63,220 nt of DNA, taken from Chryseobacterium sp. GTDB lineage: Bacteria > Bacteroidota > Bacteroidia > Flavobacteriales > Weeksellaceae. Every line of letters starts with the position of its first letter. Positions within the stretch are counted from its first letter, which is position 1. The translations under genes were made by a program, and so were the position numbers. Where the stretch lies: the NCBI GenBank assembly GCA_027492795.1, contig JAPUEB010000035.1:1-63220 (forward strand), written 5' to 3'. Under the pieces are notes generated by a model. That model ran no database searches and had not been told where the DNA came from. It saw only the letters and a list, made by a program, of their open reading frames with translations. Shown here piece after piece: positions 54,770 to 61,576 of the stretch.

Positions 54770-54826
54770 AGATTTTTGGATGGATGTGGGAATATGGAAG
54801 TTTTTTGATAGAAAAATATCGAGTAT

Positions 54827-54907
54827 GTCATTCTGAACGAAACATAGTGAAGTGAAGAATCTATTGGGTTGAGATTCTTCATTTCGCAAAGCTACATTCA
54901 GAATGAC
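54827..54907. repeat. GTCATTCTGAA palindromic repeat, family B, copy 2
   Basis: GTCATTCTGAACGAAACATAG...GAAGAATC / GATTCTTC...CATTCAGAATGAC. Matches 38473-38548 in plan and arm sequence. Confidence 0.8.
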
Positions 54908-54915
54908 AAACCAAG

Positions 54916-55122
54916 TTAATCCGGTTGATATTCTATTAAGTCTCCAGGTTGACAATCCAATGCTTTGCAAATGGCTTCCAAAGTGGAAAGTTTCAGGGCT
55001 TTTGCTTTTCCGGTTTTTAGAATGGAAAGGTTGGCTTGCGTGATTCCGATTTTCTCGGCAAGTTCTTGGGATTGCATCTTGCGTTTGGCAAGCATAACGT
55101 CGATATTGATGATGATTGCCAT
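54916..55122 (-). CDS. small XRE-family (YozG-like) regulator
   Basis: 68 residues: a single HTH (MLAKRKMQSQELAEKIGITQ, then ANLSILKTGKAKAL) and the end ICKALDCQPGDLIEY, typical of YozG-like regulators paired with DUF2975 membrane proteins. Gap to the upstream DUF2975 gene is 3 bp. Probably a local repressor or activator whose activity depends on the membrane partners. Confidence 0.9.
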   Translation of the reverse strand: MAIIINIDVMLAKRKMQSQELAEKIGITQANLSILKTGKAKALKLSTLEAICKALDCQPGDLIEYQPD

Positions 55123-55125
55123 AAA

Positions 55126-55704
55126 TTAAATTGTTAAATCGTTTTCGGATTGAAGTTCGTAACCTTTTTTGAAGAATGCTAAAGCAAAAACTGTAATTAA
55201 GGTAATTAATAGGAACGGTATTAAACTGAAAACTAATTGAATAGGATTTACCAGTTTCGTTACTAGATACCAAAATGTAATGTAAAGACCAATAAAAACG
55301 ACATTAAACCATAAGAATATTTTCGTCCATTTTAAAAGTGAATGGCTAAAAATGATGTCGTTGCTGAAATTTTCAAAAATTCTTTTCAAGCAATAAAAGT
55401 AGAACGAAAATCCTGCAAAACCGAGCAATCCTTGGAAGAAGATGAAGTTTGAAAAAACACCTTTGAAAAAATTTTGAGAAGTGAAAGGATATTTGATACT
55501 AAAAGTATCTTCTTTAATTCCAGAATAAAGTTCTTCACCTGTAGTGAAAATATTTGGTAAAAATTTGTATTCAGTATGAGCATTATACCAACAAATTGGA
55601 TATCCTATTAGAAACAATATAAAATGGAAAAGAAAGAATAAAAAAACAAATGCAATTCCCCAATTCACAAATTTTGCCAGTGAGTTTTTTCCGATAATTT
55701 TCAT
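55126..55704 (-). CDS. DUF2975 membrane protein 2
   Basis: 192 residues, four hydrophobic helices, ending ELQSENDLTI. DUF2975 proteins are partners of small XRE regulators. Middle gene of three; its C terminus is nearly identical to that of the upstream paralogue. Confidence 0.8.
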   Translation of the reverse strand: MKIIGKNSLAKFVNWGIAFVFLFFLFHFILFLIGYPICWYNAHTEYKFLPNIFTTGEELYSGIKEDTFSIKYPFTSQNFFKGVFSNFIFFQGLLGFAGFSFYFYCLKRIFENFSNDIIFSHSLLKWTKIFLWFNVVFIGLYITFWYLVTKLVNPIQLVFSLIPFLLITLITVFALAFFKKGYELQSENDLTI

Positions 55705-55715
55705 ATTGAAAGATT

Positions 55716-56240
55716 TTAAATGGTTAAATCGTTTTCGGATTTTAAATCCAATGCTTTTTTATATAACTGCCCTACAATATAGATAATACCTGCAATTACA
55801 AGATAATTACTATCGCCTATTTGTGTTGAAAGCAATAGTTTATTATCAACAAATTTTTCAACATATCCAATTAGAAATAGACTCAGAATTCCAACTATCA
55901 TTGCTGCAAAACTAATTTTATTAATTAGTGAAAGAAATACTTCACTAAAAGGATTTTGAAAGTTCAAATTTTTCAAGATTTTTATTGAATACCAGATGAT
56001 AATTAATTTCAAAAAAGTATTAATAAATTCTATTGTAAGGACAACATTGAATGAAACTCTATCTTTATTGAATACATCCGTAAAGTTAATACCGGAGTAA
56101 TATTTTCTTGGCATTTCCCAGTGGAAATGATGTGATATCAGTACCCAAATTATTGATAATAAAGAAATTAGTAAACCAATAAATGTGAACCAAAAGGCAA
56201 TTCTAAGCAATGTTAGAATAAAATTAGATTGATTTTTCAT
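55716..56240 (-). CDS. DUF2975 membrane protein 1
   Basis: 174 residues, four hydrophobic helices, ending DLKSENDLTI. First gene of the operon; 11 bp before its paralogue. Sequence outside the C terminus has diverged, so the duplication is not recent or the end is under selection. Confidence 0.8.
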   Translation of the reverse strand: MKNQSNFILTLLRIAFWFTFIGLLISLLSIIWVLISHHFHWEMPRKYYSGINFTDVFNKDRVSFNVVLTIEFINTFLKLIIIWYSIKILKNLNFQNPFSEVFLSLINKISFAAMIVGILSLFLIGYVEKFVDNKLLLSTQIGDSNYLVIAGIIYIVGQLYKKALDLKSENDLTI

Positions 56241-56263
56241 AGTGTCAGTATTAAATTATATCG

Positions 56264-56271
56264 CAAATCTA
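56264..56271 (-). promoter_or_regulatory. candidate -7 box for the DUF2975-XRE operon
   Basis: Minus strand TAGATTTG, 23 bp before the start. Confidence 0.5.
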
Positions 56272-56370
56272 TAAATATTTATCGTAAAACAATAAAAATA
56301 TATTTAATTTTAATAAAATAATTTTTAAATTGTTGATTTTCAACGAGAAAAATTTACTTCAAAAAAACAA

Positions 56371-56378
56371 TACTTTTG
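56371..56378 (+). promoter_or_regulatory. -7 box abutting the nuclease start
   Basis: TACTTTTG, 4 bp before the ATG at 56383. Confidence 0.5.
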
Positions 56379-56382
56379 TAGA

Positions 56383-56886
56383 ATGAAGAAATTTCTTTTG
56401 TTTTTTGTATTTCTGTTTTTTGTTCAAATTATTTTCTCGCAAACCATTGTTGCTAAAGTAATTGGCGTAAAAGACGGCGATACCGTTGTCCTATTTTTTC
56501 AAAATCAACCTATCACTGTTCGTTTGGAACATATCGATTGTCCCGAGAAAAACCAGCCTTTCGGTGCAAAAGCCAAAAAATTTGTTTCAGAATTTTGTTT
56601 TGGCAAAACCGTAACGCTCATCAGTAACGGAAAACGCGACCGAAATGGACGATGGATTGGCGAAATTTTTTACAACAACCAAAACTTAGGAAAAGAATTG
56701 GTGCGAAATGGTTTGGCGTGGCATTTTAAGCGGTATTCTAAGAATCAAAATTATGCGGAACTGGAAATTATTGCAAAGCAAAAAAAAGTTGGTTTGTGGC
56801 AGGAAGAAAACCCTGTTGCACCGTGGAACTGGCGAGATTATAAAAAAGGAAAACTATTGTTGAGTGATTTCAAAAAAGTTTACTAA
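56383..56886 (+). CDS. secreted thermonuclease (SNase-like)
   Basis: 167 residues. Signal peptide 1-19 (IIFSQ). SNase active-site residues line up: Asp33 in DGDTV, Arg47-Leu-Glu-His-Ile-Asp52-Cys-Pro-Glu55 and Arg90 in DRNGRW, matching staphylococcal Asp21, Arg35, Asp40, Glu43 and Arg87. Calcium-dependent DNA/RNA hydrolysis outside the cytoplasm is expected. Confidence 0.93.
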   Translation: MKKFLLFFVFLFFVQIIFSQTIVAKVIGVKDGDTVVLFFQNQPITVRLEHIDCPEKNQPFGAKAKKFVSEFCFGKTVTLISNGKRDRNGRWIGEIFYNNQNLGKELVRNGLAWHFKRYSKNQNYAELEIIAKQKKVGLWQEENPVAPWNWRDYKKGKLLLSDFKKVY

Positions 56887-56891
56887 ATTTG
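56884..56891 (+). promoter_or_regulatory. -7 box for THX overlapping the nuclease stop
   Basis: TAAATTTG, whose TAA is the nuclease stop codon; TTG about 21 bp upstream; 33 bp before the THX start. Confidence 0.45.
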
Positions 56892-56924
56892 TTAGCAATC
56901 AATTCATTATAAAAATTTTTAATT

Positions 56925-57158
56925 ATGGGAAAAGGCGATAAAAAAACGAAGAGAGGAAAAATTACACAGGGAAGCTACGGAAAAACGCGACCAAGAAAAG
57001 CGTCAAAACCTGCAACTACTGTTGAAAAACCTGCAAAAGTAAAAGAAGAAAAAGCAGAACCAAAACCGAAAGCTACACCAAAAGCAAAAGCTGAAAAGCC
57101 GGAGGAGACCGCTGAAGAAAAGCCAAAAGCCACCAAAAAGAAAAAAACCGAAGAATAA
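56925..57158 (+). CDS. 30S ribosomal protein THX with extended tail
   Basis: 77 residues. Residues 1-25 (MGKGDKKTKRGKITQGSYGK, TRPRK) match THX, a tiny basic protein stabilising the 30S head. Thermus THX is about 26 residues; here about 50 extra residues of Lys/Glu/Pro/Ala repeats follow. A terminator lies 14 bp after the stop. Confidence 0.88.
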   Translation: MGKGDKKTKRGKITQGSYGKTRPRKASKPATTVEKPAKVKEEKAEPKPKATPKAKAEKPEETAEEKPKATKKKKTEE

Positions 57159-57171
57159 TTCCTCACCTAAC

Positions 57172-57197
57172 ACCTCTCATTTTGAGAGGTTTTTTTG
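57172..57197 (+). terminator. THX terminator
   Basis: ACCTCTC / GAGAGGT with TTTTTTT. Confidence 0.9.
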
Positions 57198-57252
57198 TAA
57201 AAAAGCCATTTTCAAATAGAAAATGGCTTGAAACGTTTAGTATTAGAGATGT

Positions 57253-57297
57253 GAAGTCCCCTCTCTCTTGGAGAGGGGATTTAGGGGAGAGGATTTT
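57253..57297. repeat. GC-rich CCCCTCTC palindrome
   Basis: TCCCCTCTC / GAGAGGGGA followed by TTAGGGGAGAGG, a repeat type common in Bacteroidota spacers. It ends just before the DUF937 stop. Confidence 0.6.
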
Positions 57298-57303
57298 GGA
57301 TTT

Positions 57304-57963
57304 TTATCTCCCACCTCCAAGAATTGAGCCCAAAAGTCCACCAAGTCCGCCTTGTTGCTGCTGTTGTTGTCCACCGCCAAGAACTTGTCCAAGAATATCG
57401 TTCAAAGGATTTCCTGAAGATTGCTGTTGTCCACCACCAAGAACGCTTCCTAAAATGTCATTCAAAGGATTGGAAGGTTGCGCTTGAGCTTGGTTTTGAG
57501 CTCCACCCAAAATTCCGCCCAACAAATCTCCTAAACCGCCTCCAGAATTTACATTATTAGCCTGTTTTTGCTGTCCGATGTAACCCATAATCAATGGAGC
57601 CAACATTCCTAAAATAGGTCCGATTTTATCCATTGAAATCCCTGTGTTTTGCGAAAGTTGGTTTTCAACTTGGGATTTTTGTCCGCCAAAAATATGGTCC
57701 AAAATAGAACCACCTTCAGCTTGTCTGTTAATCGCTTGCGAAGGATCGTTCAAGATACTTCCGTCGTGGTCGCGGTCTAATGCATTGTTCAAAGCTTCAG
57801 CTTCGTTTGCATCCTGAGATTTATTTCTTAAATAAGAAATTACCAAAGGAGCGGCAACTGCCAAAAGCGCGATGATTTGGTTTTTAGAAATTCCGAACTT
57901 GTTTTCAGCCTGTTCTGCTACTTGGTTTCCGGCGTTTCCGGTAATAAGGTCAATTAAACTCAT
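57304..57963 (-). CDS. DUF937 protein
   Basis: 219 residues. Two helical DUF937 segments (about 1-60 and 95-130) around an Asp-rich DRDHDGSILND stretch. Then a low-complexity tail with two NPLNDILGxVLGGGQQQ repeats and poly-Gln/Gly. No signal. Cytoplasmic; function unknown. Candidate promoter at 58001-58008. Confidence 0.88.
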   Translation of the reverse strand: MSLIDLITGNAGNQVAEQAENKFGISKNQIIALLAVAAPLVISYLRNKSQDANEAEALNNALDRDHDGSILNDPSQAINRQAEGGSILDHIFGGQKSQVENQLSQNTGISMDKIGPILGMLAPLIMGYIGQQKQANNVNSGGGLGDLLGGILGGAQNQAQAQPSNPLNDILGSVLGGGQQQSSGNPLNDILGQVLGGGQQQQQQGGLGGLLGSILGGGR

Positions 57964-58000
57964 AGTTTGTTTATTTTAAATTGTTTTAAAAATTGAATAT

Positions 58001-58008
58001 CAAAGTTA
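58001..58008 (-). promoter_or_regulatory. candidate -7 box for DUF937
   Basis: Minus strand TAACTTTG, 37 bp before the start. Confidence 0.5.
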
Positions 58009-58052
58009 TCAAAATTTATTCCGATAAGTTGTCTTTAAAATATAAAGTATTG

Positions 58053-59300
58053 TTAAAGTTTTTTGATTTCTTCCAAAGAATACCCTTTCATTTTTTTTAG
58101 CCCAATAAATTCATTAGCCGCTTTCGTCATCCATTCCATATCGTCGTTCGCTTTTCTTTTTTCGATGGTAAATTCTAGAATACCTACGTTGTCATTCATC
58201 CAAGGAAGCAGATAATATCTCAGTCCACCTTTGTAAGATTTTTCCTGATCGAAGGAAGAACCTTTTTCAAATTTTGGCGCAATTCTATAGGCTTGAATAT
58301 AGATAAGTGGAATAAAAAACGATGTAAAGGCAACTATTTTTGTCCATCTTTTTTTAATTAAACCGAAAATTCCTATACCTATAAAGATAGCGATGATAAA
58401 ATTAAATGGAATAAAAAAAACATAATTATCCGATACACTGAAGACTACTGAAAAACAAAAAACAGGAAGTGCGGAAATTATCAGAAACCAAAAGGTTTTT
58501 CGGTGAGATTTGTACAGAAAAATCATTCCCAAGATTGAAAAAATCAAGAAATACCAGAAATTGTAAACCAAATAAACCACTGCCATTAAAAAACCTTTGA
58601 AAACTCCCGATATTTCTACGTTTTCATTTACCACTCCAGATGAGAAAACCGCAGTTATGCCTTCTCCATTAATTATTGCAACACCTACCAATATCAATAA
58701 AAAAACCGAGAAAACAAGACCACCAAGAAAAATTTTTCTTAAATCTTTTGTATAAAACAGCAAAAGTAGAAAAGCCGGAACCATCAAGATATTCTGAATG
58801 TGGCTGAACAAGCTTATCCCCAAAAAAACCGCACTCCAGAGCAGATGTTTACTGTTTTTTTGAAGTATAAATTTCACCGCAAAAAACAGAAACAAACCCA
58901 CCCAAAAAAGATTGAAAGTATATACTTCCACAATTTCAGAATTGCGCCAGAATGAAAAACTAAACCCAAAAATAACGCACGAAAAAAAAGAAGAAAAACG
59001 ATTTTTAGTTAATTCAAATGCAATTTGGTAAAGAACTACCAAGCAACCAAGAGAAGAAAATATAAGTGCGAACCTGCCGATTTCGGAGCTTTCGATATTG
59101 GGAAGAATTTTCTTTAATAAAACTAATGTGTTTATAAAAAGAAAGTGAGCGTAAGTAGACGTAGAAGTGGTGAATTCAGCTTTTTCGGTCTCCAGAACAA
59201 AACCGATGCAGTCTCCAAAAGGGACTTTTGAAAAACTACCTAAATAGTAAATAATAAAAAAAACAAAAAATAAAGCAGAAGCAATAAATTTATTTCGCAT
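58053..59300 (-). CDS. GT-C-like polytopic membrane protein (DUF2723/PMT type)
   Basis: 415 residues, about ten hydrophobic helices. An acidic first loop (FGDCIGFVLETEKAEF then YAHFLFINTL) and the RNSEIVEVYTFN segment recall DUF2723/GT-C glycosyltransferases, which use polyprenyl-linked sugars on the outer leaflet. The exact family is not certain. It follows DUF2480 by 3 bp. If it is a GT-C enzyme, lipid-linked pentose made by the 0.2-3.2 kb genes would be one possible donor; that is speculation. Confidence 0.6.
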   Translation of the reverse strand: MRNKFIASALFFVFFIIYYLGSFSKVPFGDCIGFVLETEKAEFTTSTSTYAHFLFINTLVLLKKILPNIESSEIGRFALIFSSLGCLVVLYQIAFELTKNRFSSFFSCVIFGFSFSFWRNSEIVEVYTFNLFWVGLFLFFAVKFILQKNSKHLLWSAVFLGISLFSHIQNILMVPAFLLLLFYTKDLRKIFLGGLVFSVFLLILVGVAIINGEGITAVFSSGVVNENVEISGVFKGFLMAVVYLVYNFWYFLIFSILGMIFLYKSHRKTFWFLIISALPVFCFSVVFSVSDNYVFFIPFNFIIAIFIGIGIFGLIKKRWTKIVAFTSFFIPLIYIQAYRIAPKFEKGSSFDQEKSYKGGLRYYLLPWMNDNVGILEFTIEKRKANDDMEWMTKAANEFIGLKKMKGYSLEEIKKL

Positions 59301-59303
59301 TCA

Positions 59304-59813
59304 TCAATTCTTAAAAATCGGCACATTCGAACAAGCTTCCCCGAACATCAAAGACTTTACAAGCGGTTTTAGCTGCTCCACAAGTTCAATGTAGGCGTTT
59401 TCGGGAATGCTTTCGTCGGAGCAGCCCTTTACAAGGACTCTTTTGTTCATCAAATCGGTAAAATCGTAGGTTTGGATGGCGTTATGCATTAGCAAAACTT
59501 CCAAATCTTCACGGTTTCCGAAAACTATTTTTTTGGTAACTTCCGTAAGCTTTGAGGTAATGAGAAAATACGCCCAAAGCGGAACGATTGCATCTGCGGA
59601 ATTATAGATATACACATAACAATCTCTGTATTCGTCAACGTTAATTGCCGAAACTTTTTCGCGGAAATCTTTTTCCTTCAAAATCATTTCTTCCCACAAA
59701 AAATCTTTCAGGTCGATTCCCTTTCTTTCGCCTTTCGGGACGAGTGTAGAAAGGTCGAAATTCACCAATCCACTTTCTGCAACCTTATTTTTTATTTCGA
59801 AACCTTCTGCCAT
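59304..59813 (-). CDS. DUF2480 protein
   Basis: 169 residues, soluble. NKVAESGLVNFDLSTLVPKG, then FLWEEMILKEKDFR and CYVYIYNSADAIVPLWAYFL match DUF2480, a Bacteroidota-specific family; it ends with EACSNVPIFKN. Function unknown. Coupled to the GT-C-like gene. Confidence 0.88.
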   Translation of the reverse strand: MAEGFEIKNKVAESGLVNFDLSTLVPKGERKGIDLKDFLWEEMILKEKDFREKVSAINVDEYRDCYVYIYNSADAIVPLWAYFLITSKLTEVTKKIVFGNREDLEVLLMHNAIQTYDFTDLMNKRVLVKGCSDESIPENAYIELVEQLKPLVKSLMFGEACSNVPIFKN

Positions 59814-59822
59814 CTTTTTTAT

Positions 59823-59830
59823 TATCTTTG
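59823..59830 (+). promoter_or_regulatory. candidate -7 box for the toxin-antitoxin operon
   Basis: TATCTTTG, a perfect TAnnTTTG, 38 bp before the antitoxin start. Confidence 0.55.
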
Positions 59831-59868
59831 AATAAACAAAATTAGTTTAATTATTTTTAAACCTGAAA

Positions 59869-60105
59869 ATGATGACAACGCTCGAACGAAAAAAATACCT
59901 AAAGAATAAAATAGACACTACGGACGATTTTGAAATTCTGGATAAAATAGAAAAAATATTTGAGGAAAATGATGAGATTTATGTTTTTTCTGATGACCAA
60001 AAAAAACGTATTTCAGAAGCTATAACAGAATATTTGAAAGGAAATTTTCTTACAGAAGATGAAGCAAATGACGATATTGAAAAATGGCTGGAAGAAGAAA
60101 ATTAA
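59869..60105 (+). CDS. type II antitoxin
   Basis: 78 residues, acidic and helical: ERKKYLKNKIDTTDDFEILD opening and DIEKWLEEEN end. Fits the small antitoxins paired with ParE/RelE-type toxins in Bacteroidota. Its last 22 bp overlap the toxin gene. ATG at 59872 is also possible. Confidence 0.75.
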   Translation: MMTTLERKKYLKNKIDTTDDFEILDKIEKIFEENDEIYVFSDDQKKRISEAITEYLKGNFLTEDEANDDIEKWLEEEN

Positions 60106-60383
60106 TTTGGCAACACCTTGCTCAACGCGACAGAAAAAACATTTTTAGTTATTGGAACGAAAGAAACAAATCCAACCTTTATAGCAAAAAACTTAATAAA
60201 ATATTTAAAGAAAAAACCGCTGCTCTAACGGAACGACCGTACATTGGACATCCCACAGATTTTGAAAATATTAGAATTTTAGTAGTTGAAAAATACTTGA
60301 TAATTTATGAAGTATTTGACGAAGAAATTGTAATTCTAAGGATTTTCGACGGTAGGGATAATCCCGAAAAATTAGAAATTTGA
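60084..60383 (+). CDS. ParE/RelE-superfamily toxin
   Basis: 99 residues, basic. LIWQHLAQRDRKNIFSYW, then RPYIGHPTDFENIRILVVEK and IVILRIFDGRDNPEKL are typical of the ParE/RelE fold. The conserved Arg in the LRIFDGRDNP strand is present. Target (gyrase or mRNA) cannot be told by eye. Start overlaps the antitoxin, so synthesis is coupled. Confidence 0.85.
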   Translation: MAGRRKLIWQHLAQRDRKNIFSYWNERNKSNLYSKKLNKIFKEKTAALTERPYIGHPTDFENIRILVVEKYLIIYEVFDEEIVILRIFDGRDNPEKLEI

Positions 60384-60427
60384 GGTAGTTTTTCGTAAAA
60401 TCTTTCATCATTTATCATCCATCATTT

Positions 60428-61531
60428 ATGAAATACTACATCATCGCAGGAGAAGCTTCCGGAGATTTGCACGCCTCCAATTTAATGAAAGCCTTGAAAA
60501 ATAAAGATTCCCAAGCAGAATTTCGGTTTTGGGGTGGCGATTTGATGGCGGAAGTTGCCGGTTTTTCTCCAGTAAAACATTACCGAGACCTTGCATTTAT
60601 GGGTTTTTTGGAAGTGGCAAAGAACCTGAAAACCATCCTCGGAAACATTAAATTCTGCAAAGAAGATATCAAAAAATATCAACCGGACACTTTGATTTTG
60701 GTGGATTATCCCGGCTTCAATTTAAGAATTGCGGAATTTGCTAAAAAACTTGGAATCATGGTTGTTTACTACATTTCGCCTCAACTTTGGGCTTGGAAGG
60801 AAGGTCGAGTGGAAATCATCAAAAAAAATGTTGATGAAATGCTTGTAATTCTTCCTTTTGAGAAGGATTTCTACAAAAAGCATCAGGTTGAAGCACATTT
60901 TGTAGGCCATCCTTTGCTTGATGCGATTTCGGACTTACAACCAATTGATATTCATAAATTTAAGTCTGAAAATAATTTAAACAAAAAAGAAATTATTGCA
61001 CTTCTTCCTGGCTCCAGAAAACAGGAAGTAGAAAAAATGTTGGAAGTAATGCTTTCCGTTCGTCCTTATTTTAAAGATTATCAGTTCGTTATAGCGGGAG
61101 CGCCGAGTTTGGCAAAAGATTTTTATGAGAAATTTGTGGATGATGATGTGCATTTTGTTTCCAATAAAACTTATGATTTATTGAGGTGTTCAAAAGCTGC
61201 ACTCGTAACTTCTGGAACTGCAACTTTAGAAACCGCACTTTTGAATGTTCCAGAAGTGGTTTGCTACCGCGGAAGCAAAGTTTCTTATGAAATTGCGAAG
61301 CGTTTGGTAAAGCATATAAAATACATTTCGCTGGTGAATTTAATTATGGACAAAGAAGTAGTGAAAGAACTGATTCAAAGTGAATTAAATACAGAAAATT
61401 TAGTTACGCAACTACAGCTTATTTTGAACGAAAACCGCAATAAAATTCTTGAAGATTATTCCTTGCTCCGCGAAATTCTTGGCGGAAAAGGAGCTAGCGA
61501 AAAAGCAGCTGAAATTATTAACAAAAGATAA
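60428..61531 (+). CDS. lpxB: lipid-A-disaccharide synthase
   Basis: 367 residues, GT19 family. YYIIAGEASGDLHASNLM at the N terminus, then LVDYPGFNLRIAEFAKKLGI, YISPQLWAWKEGRV and LLPGSRKQEVEKML. Joins UDP-diacylglucosamine and lipid X at the membrane surface in lipid A synthesis, so the cell makes lipopolysaccharide or lipooligosaccharide. 45 bp before comEC. Confidence 0.96.
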   Translation: MKYYIIAGEASGDLHASNLMKALKNKDSQAEFRFWGGDLMAEVAGFSPVKHYRDLAFMGFLEVAKNLKTILGNIKFCKEDIKKYQPDTLILVDYPGFNLRIAEFAKKLGIMVVYYISPQLWAWKEGRVEIIKKNVDEMLVILPFEKDFYKKHQVEAHFVGHPLLDAISDLQPIDIHKFKSENNLNKKEIIALLPGSRKQEVEKMLEVMLSVRPYFKDYQFVIAGAPSLAKDFYEKFVDDDVHFVSNKTYDLLRCSKAALVTSGTATLETALLNVPEVVCYRGSKVSYEIAKRLVKHIKYISLVNLIMDKEVVKELIQSELNTENLVTQLQLILNENRNKILEDYSLLREILGGKGASEKAAEIINKR

Positions 61532-61576
61532 AGCCATCTATTCTTTTTTTGCATATGTTAGTGTGAAAAACTGGTT

